From CAVRAZ01 sp963719135 (GTDB lineage Bacteria; Pseudomonadota; Gammaproteobacteria; DSM-19610), in the NCBI GenBank assembly GCA_963719135.1, contig CAVRAZ010000012.1:41835-105834 (forward strand): a DNA stretch of 64,000 nucleotides, written 5' to 3'. A program made the translations under genes and the position numbers. Below are positions 54,092 through 62,594 of the stretch, piece after piece. Positions within the stretch are counted from its first letter, which is position 1. Each line of letters opens with the position of its first letter. The notes beneath the pieces were generated by a model. That model searched no databases, was not told where the DNA came from, and worked only from the letters and a program-made list of their open reading frames with translations.

Positions 54092-54523
54092 ATGAAGTGG
54101 CTCTTTCAATACATTGGCGCACCTTTTTCCGCAGCGTTAGTGGCCCTACTGGGGAGTTATTGGTTGCTCACGAAGCCTCAATTAAGCAAAGACTATACCA
54201 GGCTCGGAGTGGACATCTTGCTGAAAAGGGACGCCCCTATTTAGCTTAGGAATTATGCTCAGCAGCTACTGAACGATAGCTCCCCAGTTCAGCTCGCAGT
54301 ATCAGAGCACGATGATAGCCTCGAGTTCTTGCTTCGAAATGTTCCTCTTGGGGCTTATGACGGGACGACGAATGGCGATCTTCTTGCAGTTGCCATGGCC
54401 TATGCGAGGTGGGCAAGAGAGGTTCGGGATTTGTGCGCTGATTGTGTAAACGAAGAAGAGTTTCACAAGAGATACACAAAGGCGCAGGAGGACATACGTG
54501 CAAGCTTTAATTCGGCAAAGTAG
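54092..54523 (+). pseudogene. Hypothetical membrane-anchored protein with internal TAG
   Basis: ATG 54092 opens MKWLFQYIGAPFSAALVALL with one membrane helix, but TAG at 54242 stops it after 50 codons. The same frame continues for 93 codons (LRNYAQQLLNDSSPVQLAVS, GDLLAVAMAYARWAREVRDL) to 54523. One nonsense change in a ~144-residue protein is the simplest reading. Function unknown. Confidence 0.5.
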
Positions 54524-54654
54524 ACCTGACAAAGTATTGATGGTGCATACTGTTGAGCTTGTTGTCGGCCGATTTCAGTTTGCGCGGGCGCGGACATGAA
54601 CCCAGCCAGATCATTCTGGGCGGCGCGGCGATCGAAGAAAAGAAGAAGAACGAG

Positions 54655-54705
54655 AAAGGGATCGATGACAAATCGCAAGCGTGCCGACTTGTCATCGATC
54701 CCTTT
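54655..54705 (-). terminator. Rho-independent terminator of cbbM
   Basis: A 17-bp perfect inverted repeat, AAAGGGATCGATGACAA (54655-54671) and its complement (54689-54705), with a 17-base loop, lies 8 bp after the cbbM stop. On the minus strand it is followed by a pyrimidine-rich tract. Confidence 0.8.
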
Positions 54706-54712
54706 TACTGGC

Positions 54713-56108
54713 TTACCCGTGGGCGGCGGTCAACCCGAGTTTGGCGCGCCAGCCCGGGAACAGCTTGTCGGCATCCTGCGGGAAGGATTCGAGGGCGCGC
54801 GCGAATTCTCTGTGGTCCTTGGCAAACGCGATCGGGTCAGCACCGGCCTTCCAGCATTCGTACGCCTGGCGCAGTGAGATCGCGCCGGCCGCGGGACTGT
54901 CGATATGGCCGTACGAACCGCCACCGGCGGTGTTGATCAGATTGCCGTGACCCAGATTCTCGAAGAAGCCGGGCAGACGCAGGGCGTTCATGCCACCGGA
55001 GATGATCGGGGTGGTGGGCCGCATGCCGTACCACTCCTGGTGGTAGACGGGGCCGTCCGCGCTGTCGCGCTCGATCATGTAGGCGATGTTGCGGTCGTCC
55101 GCACCGCCTTCCATCTTGCCGTAGCCCATGGTACCGACGTGGATGCCGGACGCGCCCTGCAGGCGCGCCATCTTGGCGAGCACGAAGGCGGTGTAACCGC
55201 GCACGGAACTGGGCGAGGTGATCATGCCGTGACCGGCGCGGTGGTAGTGCAGGTACTGGTTCGGGTACTGGCGACGTGCCGTGGTGATCATGCCGCGGAC
55301 CGCCGACGAAGCCGTCGACCAGGAAGGCGAGCTTGTCGGCGTCGGGTCCGAAGGCCTCGAGGGCGAAGTCCGCGCGCGCACACATCTCGTAGTGGTCGTC
55401 CGCGGTGATGTTCATCGAGAACAGCTTGGCTTCGCCGGTCTCGTCCATCGCCCGCTTCATCGCGTCATAGACCAGCGGAATGACCTTCTTCACCGGGGCG
55501 AAAACCTGGTTGCCCTGCGGCTCGTCGTTCTTGACGAAGTCGCCGCCGAGCCAGAACTGGTAGGCGGCCTTGGCGAACGGCGCCGGGCGCAGGCCCAGCT
55601 TGGGCTTGATGATGGTGCCGGCGATGTAGCCGCCGTCCTTGACCGGACGACCGAGGATGCGCCACAGGTCAGAAATATCCTTGGCCGGACCGTCGAACAA
55701 CTGGATGGCATGGGGCGGCATGCAGAAGTCGATAAGCTGGCCGTACTCGATGTCGCCCATGCCCTGGTTGTTACCGATGGTCAGGGTCAGAAAGGACACC
55801 AGCATCATACGGCCGTCGGTGACGTTGCGATCGAACAGTTCGATCGGAAAGGCGATGCGCGTGTCGTCGGCGGCTTCGTCGATGTGATAGACCAGCGCAT
55901 CGACGCCTCGCGTGAAATCGTCAGTGGTCGAGACCTCGACATTCGTGCCGGTGGAGGACTCGGCGGCGAAATGTGCCGCGGCCTCCAGGTAAGCGTGGCC
56001 AGCCTTCGGCTTCATCTTGTAGGCGCACAGGATGTGTCTGCCGCCGGCGATCAGATCGTCCTCTTTCAGGCTGAGGTCGGAATAACGACTGGATTGGTCG
56101 AGAGCCAT
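54713..56108 (-). CDS. cbbM: RuBisCO form II large subunit, one-base frameshift near 55298
   Basis: From the ATG at 56108 the protein starts MALDQSSRYSDLSLKEDDLI. Active-site motifs are present: GTIIKPKLGLRP (catalytic Lys), GGDFVKNDEPQGNQ (carbamylated Lys, metal-binding Asp/Glu), and after the shift HYHRAGHGMITSP, GIHVGTMGYGKMEGGADD and IISGGMNALRLPGF. Family alignment joins DGFVGGP to GMITTARRQYPNQYLHYHRA, which needs removal of one C in the CCGCGGC run near 55298. It fixes CO2 in the Calvin cycle. Neither cbbR nor other cbb genes are adjacent. Confidence 0.88.
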
Positions 56109-56217
56109 AGGTGTGTCCTTGTAACGTTGCGATGCGTCGGGGTACCTGTCTGCAGGCGTGGACGGCCTGCACCAATCACCCACGATATATAGACGTATAG
56201 AATATACGGACACCAGG

Positions 56218-56243
56218 TATAAGTAAATTATTTTGCGCTTATA
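56218..56243. promoter_or_regulatory. Candidate CbbR/LysR-type operator upstream of cbbM
   Basis: TATAAG (56218-56223) and CTTATA (56238-56243) form an interrupted palindrome about 110 bp upstream of the cbbM start in an AT-rich tract (56180-56250). LysR-type CbbR regulators bind such TNA-type inverted repeats. Confidence 0.35.
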
Positions 56244-56317
56244 TATGCCCTGCCAAATACTTATGGCGAGCTGCCCCGACCTTTGCGCAGTGTGCCGTGC
56301 CACCGGCTCGGTACGGC

Positions 56318-56725
56318 TCAATCGTCGGCGTCGCGCTGCACGGTGCCGGGGAGCGTCGATACGTTTGCGCCCCGGTTGCCGGCCCGACGGTCGGCGTGGT
56401 TGGCGACGTGTAGCCTGAGACTTTCGTAGATACGGTGGATGATGGTCCGGCTGTAGGAATGGTGCAGCGTGAGGGTGCATCTGACCGGCTCTCGCAAGCC
56501 CTGCCGCTGGCCGTTTTGAAAACCCTCCCAGCTCAGCAACAGCAGCCCGAGCCTTCTATTCCAACAGCGCCAGTCGTCGGCGGTTATCACCATGACGTTG
56601 TCGGTCAAATCGGGCAACCGCAGTTGCAGGCGACCACCTTCGCGCCGTCTGGCCAGAGTGATCATGTTGAAGCACTCGGCCGGGATCTCACAGTGGCGTG
56701 CGTCCGGATAAGCAGGCTGGAGCAT
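56318..56725 (-). CDS. Hypothetical protein
   Basis: 135 codons from 56725. The central part looks protein-like: RLQLRLPDLTDNVMVITADD, WRCWNRRLGLLLLSWEGFQN. The C-terminal third is Arg-rich. No family or ribosome site is recognised, and a plus frame overlaps most of it. Confidence 0.35.
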   Translation of the reverse strand: MLQPAYPDARHCEIPAECFNMITLARRREGGRLQLRLPDLTDNVMVITADDWRCWNRRLGLLLLSWEGFQNGQRQGLREPVRCTLTLHHSYSRTIIHRIYESLRLHVANHADRRAGNRGANVSTLPGTVQRDADD

Positions 56726-56814
56726 GGCGATCCCCCTCCCTTGCTCTGGTTGTGTGCCGGAGGTCAGGCAATCTTCACGCGCAATACCTGACCGTCTCGG
56801 TCAGGATTATGCAC

Positions 56815-56910
56815 GCTCGTGGCGCCTGGTCAACGCACATTCAGCCGGGATTTCGCGTTCCTGCCGGCCTGCGCGCCTGAACTCAATCCGGCGGACGACC
56901 TCTGCCGCCA
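56815..56910 (+). pseudogene. IS630-like transposase scrap
   Basis: The plus frame gives FAFLPACAPELNPADDL, matching the conserved LPAYSPELNP(V/I)E motif at the third catalytic position of IS630 DDE transposases. Nothing more of the gene is present, and the Glu is replaced (ADD). Confidence 0.35.
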
Positions 56911-56965
56911 AACGCGCTCGTGTTCAAGCATCAACCACACAAGCACAGGGTCCCCGAATTCCAAC

Positions 56966-57370
56966 CTATTCTTTCGTTACCTTTGCCTTCTCGATGATTG
57001 CCGGATACTTGTAACCTGCACCGAAGTCTTTGTTGATCGACAGCACCCCTTCGACCATGACCTGGTCGCCTTTGGCGAAGCTGCCGTCGGTGGTAACAGT
57101 GAGATCGCCCGCGGTGCCGTCCTGGATATGCATCCAGTTGGTCCTCATGATGTCAGGCACGAATTTCACCACCCGGCCTCGCACTTTCAGAATCTGGCCG
57201 CTCAAGGTGGTGCTTTGCGCCAGGATTTCCTCGACGGTGTAAACCCTTTTGCCTTCGGTACCGGGTCGACGTGGGCGTCGGCGACCACGGTCTTGCCGTC
57301 GCCGCCCACACTCTGCGCGAGGCCGCCGGGCATTGGCGCAGCGCTTTCCGGGTGAATGCCGTCGACGAAG
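56966..57370 (-). pseudogene. OB-fold protein, frameshifted and 5' truncated
   Basis: The last ~90 residues form one OB-fold: TLSGQILKVRGRVVKFVPDI, MRTNWMHIQDGTAGDLTVTT and GVLSINKDFGAGYKYPAIIE. This is the small periplasmic OB-fold often encoded beside cytochromes. Upstream, GGLAQSVGGDGKTVVADAHV DPVPKAK is in another frame, joined at the AAAAG near 57245 to RVYTVEEILAQST. The 5' end runs into ISL3 DNA. Confidence 0.55.
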
Positions 57371-57777
57371 TAGATCTTGTCGAACTTGCGGTTGAGGGAC
57401 CGGGCTATGACACCCAGCCTGAGCGGCGCTTCGAGTTCATCCCGATCTGGGGTTTCGCCGTGGTGTTACGCTACCGCATGCGGCGGGTGCAGTGCAGGGC
57501 CTGCGGGGTCAAGGTGGAGGCGGTGCCCTGGGGGATCGGCAAGCATCCCCTGACCCGCGCCTACCTGCTGTATCGGGCACACTGGGCGAAGAAGCTCTCC
57601 TGGAAAGAGACGGCGCAAAGTTTTCATAGCTCCTGGGAGAAAGTCTGCCAAGCGGTGGAGTACGTCGTCCCGTGGGGGCTGGAGCAGCGCCCACTCGGCC
57701 CGATCCGGGCCATCGGTGTGGACGAGATCCAGTACGGACGCGGTCATAACTATCTGACGCTGGTCTACCAGATCGAG
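57371..57777 (+). mobile_element. ISL3-family transposase fragment
   Basis: The frame encodes the N-terminal zinc-ribbon part and start of the catalytic domain of an ISL3 transposase (MRRVQCRACGVKVEAVPWGI, LYRAHWAKKLSWKETAQSFH, AIGVDEIQYGRGHNYLTLVY with the first catalytic Asp). It is cut at both ends: by the OB-fold gene on the left and by the aminotransferase fragment at 57778. Confidence 0.75.
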
Positions 57778-58322
57778 GCATGCAGCACCACGATTTCGCC
57801 TGCGGGCAATTGCTCCAGCGCGGCGGCCATGGCATTGAAATCGAGGCCCTTGGTCACTGCTTCGTAGTACGGATAGTTTTTGACTTCGAAGCCAGCGCCT
57901 TCAAACAACGCGCGATGGTTTTCCCAGCTCGCGTTGCTGATCCACACTTTGGCGTCGCTATTAAACCGCTTGAAAAAGTCGGCCGCTAGTTTCAGTGCGC
58001 CGGTGCCGCCAAGCGCTTGAATGCCGACGGCGCGCTGTTCGCTGATCGCAGCGGCATCTCCCAGCAGCAACTCTTGAACGGCCTTTACATACGCGGGCAT
58101 GCCATCAATCGGCAAGTAGCTGCGCGGCGATATTTCCGTCGCCAACAGTTGCTCAGCACGTTTGACGCACTCAAGAACAGGTACTTTGCCGTTGTCGTCG
58201 TAATACACGCCCACGCCCAGGTTCACCTTGGCGGGGTTGGTATCGGCATTGAAGCCTTCAGTAATGCCCATGATGGGGTCGCGCGGGGCCAGTTCGACGT
58301 TTTGCAGGATTGAAGCAGTCAT
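57765..58322 (-). pseudogene. Aspartate/aromatic aminotransferase, 3' truncated
   Basis: ATG 58322 opens MTASILQNVELAPRDPIMGI and the frame follows class I aspartate aminotransferase through NLGVGVYYDDNGKVPVLECV, YLPIDGMPAYVKAVQELLLG, QALGGTGALKLAADFF and EQLPAGEIVVLHA. It then meets ISL3 DNA just before the conserved CCHNPTG. The PLP-lysine half is missing. About 180 of ~400 residues remain. Confidence 0.85.
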
Positions 58323-58420
58323 GATTTCAATAGTTGGGAGTTTAGGGCCAAGGAAACGACCGGCATCTTACAGGGTCTGGCATGGAGGGCCTAGCGCAAG
58401 CGCGGACGGCTGCATTGGGC

Positions 58421-59050
58421 TTATTTTGCCGCGCCTTCGTGAGGCTTGTAGAAGACAAACTCGCCGACCTCGGCTGTCTTGATGTATTCCCTGGACCAAC
58501 TAGGAGTTGCTTTGCGCTGATGGAAATACAATGCGCCGCGGGTTCGGTCCGATAGTTGCCGGTTGAGCGCCTTGCGGGCTATTTCCTTGGCGATCGCGTA
58601 AGAATCATCGTCCTTTGCGGTATCCGAACGGCCATCGCACCACCACGAGAACTGGCAGGCACCACGCTCGCGGCCTTGCCTGACGACTTCACAAATCGTG
58701 TTTGGAAAGCCCTCATGCCCTAGCCGGTTCATGACAACATTGGCGACTGCTTCCATGCTGGCAGCCCCCTCACCCCTGGCCTCCCAGTAGATGGTTCGTG
58801 AAAGGCAGGTGATCGCATCGTTCAACGGCTCTTTGCCGGCCGGATCAACCGCCTGCACTTCAGTCTTACTGATTATCTCGGATCGAGAAGGGAGCGCCTT
58901 GCTGCCGTCGGCTGCGGCGTTCCGCTCCAGCACCCCCGCCTTGCTCTCAGCGTATTTCGCCGTCTGTTCAGAAGACGGGACGTTTTCGTTGCAGCCTTGA
59001 ATAACCAAAGCAACTAAACATGGCAATAATGTTGCTGATCTGGTTGTCAT
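58421..59050 (-). CDS. SleB-type cell wall hydrolase, lipoprotein
   Basis: 209 residues with a lipobox (LVIQGC, Cys about 20). The C-terminal half is a Hydrolase_2/SleB domain: CLSRTIYWEARGEGAASMEA with the catalytic Glu, VANVVMNRLGHEGFPNTICE, CQFSWWCDGRSD and ALYFHQRKATPSWSREY. It probably cleaves peptidoglycan glycan strands from a lipid-anchored position. It is complete and stands alone. Confidence 0.85.
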   Translation of the reverse strand: MTTRSATLLPCLVALVIQGCNENVPSSEQTAKYAESKAGVLERNAAADGSKALPSRSEIISKTEVQAVDPAGKEPLNDAITCLSRTIYWEARGEGAASMEAVANVVMNRLGHEGFPNTICEVVRQGRERGACQFSWWCDGRSDTAKDDDSYAIAKEIARKALNRQLSDRTRGALYFHQRKATPSWSREYIKTAEVGEFVFYKPHEGAAK

Positions 59051-59158
59051 GATTCCCCCACACGCTTACATAGTGCTCCATTAGAGGCCACTGTGCTTAG
59101 CCTTACCGCTTTAATGAGCAGGTGCGATTCATGGCATCTTTTCAAGGCGTGCGCTTCG

Positions 59159-59860
59159 TTACTGTAACAATGCGGATGCGCGACTTCCGCACCGCCACAG
59201 AACGGCGACTCCCATTATTGCCGACAGGGAAGACGCGGCAAACACGGCGATCTTTGCCGCAGCAAAGTCGGATGCAACTGGAAAGGCCTGGCCGGCGATG
59301 AATAGCGACATCGTAAAGCCAATCCCCGCCGACGCGCAAGCGCCCCACAACTGCGGCCAGGAATATTCATTGGGCTTGACGGCAATGTCCGCCTTGACCG
59401 CCAGCGCAGCCTGCAGCACAAGACCCACCGGTTTGCCGATGATCAATCCGCCCATGATGGCGAGCATGAGCACACTGTGACTGCCGATCACGTCCATGCC
59501 GAGCAGCACCCCCGCGTTGGCGAGCGCGAACAAGGGCAGAATCACATAGCTCGACCAGGGTTCGACATGCCGCAGCATCCGATCTGCCGGCGATTCCAAT
59601 CGGTCGTGAATGGCGTCGAGTGCCTCCAGGGCCGGTAGTGATGGGCCATGCCGCAGGACTTCGGACTCCCGGAACGACTCCGCCCGAACGCGCTCGCCCA
59701 GTTGATTGCGAATTTCGGCGATACGTTCGTTGGCCGCGCGACAATGTGGACAGTCATAGCTGCAGTATTCGACGAGCGTGATGGGCGCGTTCAATGTACC
59801 CAGGACATGGTCATACCGATCGTCGACTTGCCGATCCAGCCAGCAATTTCATTCATCGAC
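59159..59860 (-). pseudogene. nhaA': NhaA antiporter remnant fused to a thioredoxin-like segment
   Basis: The frame from a TTG at 59794 begins as a DsbA/thioredoxin-like domain (NAPITLVEYCSYDCPHCRAA with CPHC) and after ~40 residues becomes the second half of NhaA (LRHGPSLPALEALDAIHDRL, VILPLFALANAGVLLGMDVI, GIGFTMSLFIAGQAF). The NhaA first half with the catalytic Asp pair and the rest of the thioredoxin domain are missing. Antiporters with a fused thioredoxin domain exist, so an internal deletion in such a gene is likely. Confidence 0.6.
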
Positions 59861-60006
59861 GTTCCCAGCTCCTCGTGCTCGGTGTTTAGCCCGAGAATCG
59901 CGTAGTTTTCGTGTCAAACCCGGCGGTTTCTGGCAGTCCAATGCAAAACCGGGTAGTTAGACTTGCATGCCAACTGATGTCTCAATGCTGACATTCACGC
60001 CCACCG

Positions 60007-60735
60007 CTAGCGCACTTTGTCACGCATGGTTACGAATTCTTCGGCGGAGCTCGGATGAATGCCGACGGTACGATCGAATTGTTTTCTGGTCGCGCCACAT
60101 TAATCGCGACCGGCGTCAAATTCTGTCGGTCAGTGACGTCGCCAACGGCGTAAATATTCGGTACCGACGTGCGTGACCACTCGTCAACATTCACTGCACC
60201 AAGCGACGACAGGCGCACACCGACTTCTTGCAACCCGAGACTAGCCGTATTGGGCGCACGTCCGCTGGCGTAAAGAACCTGGTCGCTAACAATGATCTCA
60301 GCAGTGTTTTTGATGTGGCTGTAAAGCCCATCTGTGCGCTTCTCGATCTTGTCGACCTCTGAATTCGAGACGATGCGAGTGCCACGCTGGGTTAACGCGG
60401 CGGCGAGATGTTCGCGCACATCCTGATCGAAGCCTCTCAATGACAACGGGCCACGCAAGATCATGGTGACTTCAGCGCCCAGCGAGTGAAAGATGCCGGC
60501 GAATTCCACCGCAACATAACCACCGCCAACCACCACGATACGCCGCGGAAAGTGCGGCAGCTCCAATGCTTCGTTTGAAGTGATGCAGTATTCGATACCC
60601 GGCGTGGGCGGCATGACCGGATGGCCTCCGGTCGCAATCAAAATACGCTCGGCCGTCGCCGTCTTCTCACCGATCTGAATGGTGTGTGCATCCAGGAGCC
60701 TGCCATATCCCTCAATCAGCCTCACACCCGACTTT
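60007..60735 (-). pseudogene. gor': Glutathione reductase, 3' part with internal deletion
   Basis: After the IS630 element gor resumes: RLIEGYGRLLDAHTIQIGEK, RILIATGGHPVMPPTPGIEY, the NADPH site VVVGGGYVAVEFAGIFHSLG and NIYAVGDVTDRQNLTPVAIN. After NVARPENN the sequence jumps, in another frame, to the extreme C-terminus TVGIHPSSAEEFVTMRDKVR (stop 60007). The dimerisation domain is deleted but the His-containing HPSSAEE end remains. Confidence 0.8.
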
Positions 60736-60739
60736 GTTA

Positions 60740-61863
60740 TACATAGCGACCTAAATTATGGCGCATAGTCTCGCCAGCTGTCGATTTGGTTTTGCCCAGA
60801 GCCCGAAGCGTTCTTGCACGGCATCGACGACGCCGTCCAGCGTCGGGAAATGGCGGTTGTGGGTGGCCAACCGGCGTGTGGGCTTCCATACGCGCTCGAT
60901 TGGATTGAGCTCGGGACTGTATGGCGGCAGGAACAATAGCGAGAGTGTTGTGCGATGCCGACATAGAAAGGGACGTAGCGCGCGGGCGTGGTGGTACCTG
61001 GCATTGTCCACTATCACGACCATGCGTTTGTTGCGCGCGCGATGCTTGAGCAGTTTCTTCAGAAAGCGCTCGAAGGAATCGGCGTTGAATTTGGGCTCGA
61101 AGGCGGTGGCTAGCCTGCCAGTATGTACGTTGACCGCCCCGAAGCAGGCTACCGACTTGCGGGTGGGCACATGCAGCAGGACAGGGTCTTTCTCTTCCGG
61201 AGGCACCCACATGCGGCAGCGCGTACCATGCTGCTGGAAGTGGCATTCGTCGATGCTCCATAGTTCAACCTTTGGACTGGCGGCCAGACGATGCAGTTTT
61301 TTTTAAAGGCCGCTTGTGCGGCCGGATCGGCTTTGGCGATAATCGGCCGGGGTTTTCGCAATCGGAAGCCCATCTGCCCGAACAGGCGCTGACATTGGCG
61401 CACGCCCAGCTCCACCTGATAGCGACGGCGCAAGTGCTCGGCCAGCAATTTGCCGTCCCACAGTGTCTGCGTAAACCCGAAGTCACGCGGGCTGCGCCGC
61501 GCATCGCGATTCAAGCGCTGCCACTGTGCATCGCTCAAGCGACTCGGCCGCCCCGATCGCTCACCGTCTTGCAGACCGGCAAGGCCCATCTCTTCGAATC
61601 GATTGACCCAGCGTTGTACCGTGCGTTCACTCTCGTTGAGCCACAGAGCGGCTTGGGGCGCTCATGCCATTTGCCACCAGCAGCACACCGTGCAGCCGAT
61701 GATCATACCGCGACTCGTCATTGCGTCCGATCTCTTGGCGTATCGCCAAAGCCATAACGTCGGCATCGCTGATCACCAGTTTCCTCATGATGGAACCTCC
61801 TGCCTGATATGGAGATTCCATAAGCATATCACTAATATGCGTCATTATTGATGACGCTATGTA
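60740..61863 (-). mobile_element. IS630-family element inserted in gor
   Basis: Terminal inverted repeats TACATAGCG...CGCTATGTA extend imperfectly to ~28 bp (left ...CTAAATTATGGCGCAT, right inverse ...CATCAATAATGACGCAT). A TA dinucleotide flanks each end (60738-60739, 61864-61865), as expected for this family. Length is 1,124 bp. It splits gor between codons for DRLNSVYI and RLIEGYG. Confidence 0.85.
60751..61788 (-). CDS. IS630 transposase in two or three frames
   Basis: Reading from MRKLVISDADVMALAIRQEI near 61788, the frame shifts near 61660 (GMSA / PQAALWLNESERTVQRWVNR), continues through the HTH and GLQDGERSGRPSRLSDAQWQ, then at an A8 tract near 61300 moves to the catalytic frame: ELWSIDECHFQQHGT-like region, VVIVDNARYHHARALRPFLC, LLFLPPYSPELNPIERVWKP. 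The A8 shift is probably programmed, as in many IS630 elements. The first shift is more likely a mutation or error. Confidence 0.75.
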
Positions 61864-61865
61864 TA

Positions 61866-62172
61866 GCAGTTCGATGTATACGCTATTGAGCCGATCAACT
61901 TCCTTATTCTTGGCGGCGATCAGGGTCGGCCAGTCGAAGCTCGCCGCAGGGATGGTCCAACCAAACCCCTTGGCATCCTGGATTTCATCGGCGACATGCG
62001 CGCCGTAGACCAGCAGCTTTTTCGGTACACAGCCGCGGATGACACACGTGCCACCAACACGACTATCTTCGCAAATGCCCACGCGCGCGCCGAAAGTAGC
62101 AGCCCGACGGGAACCGGCCACACCACCGGAGCCGGCGCCAATGGTGAAGAGATCGAAGTCATACTTGTGCAT
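61866..62172 (-). pseudogene. gor': Glutathione reductase, 5' part
   Basis: ATG 62172 opens MHKYDFDLFTIGAGSGGVAG with the FAD-binding GxGxxG, followed by the redox-active disulfide GGTCVIRGCVPKKLLVYGAH and FDWPTLIAAKNKEVDRLNSV. The gene is interrupted after VYI by the IS630 element at 61863. With the 3' part at 60007-60735 it formed one gor gene. It would have kept glutathione reduced. Confidence 0.85.
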
Positions 62173-62179
62173 TTACGAA

Positions 62180-62594
62180 AAATAGGGCGCCATTGTTGGC
62201 TGTTGGTCAAGCGCAACGTTACCTGGGGGGAATTCGCGGAACGAAAGATGGTATTAGCCATGCTTGCTCCACATCGCATTATAACGGTCGTGTAAACGTA
62301 TCGTGTTTTCTGCGCGTTACAGTGCAACCACACGCGATGCTACGCAGTCTATTTTATTGATTCAATGACAATTGTCGGTCGGCTTAAAGTGCATCAATGC
62401 GTCTGGCTGCGTGCATTTGAGCAAGCCACTGCACGGAATTTGCGCAGAGATACGGAGGGCGGGTTCGTTGCAGCGGCATTTCGATCTGTTTACCGGACGT
62501 TCATGGCAGAGCGTCATGCCCTAGACTGCTCGTTCTGTAGCCGTCATCCAGATGGCGGCTATCCTGAAATGAACCGCGTGAATAAGGACGACTG
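62180..62594. other. Intergenic between gor and the CPA1 antiporter
   Basis: A 76-codon plus frame (62365-62595) has no family similarity. No RNA gene or clear promoter is seen. Confidence 0.35.

Noticed and set aside
49705..54244. Stop-codon recoding of TAG
   Set aside because: Intact genes such as guaA and xseA neighbours terminate normally, with TAG used as a true stop; scattered nonsense changes in decaying genes explain the cases.
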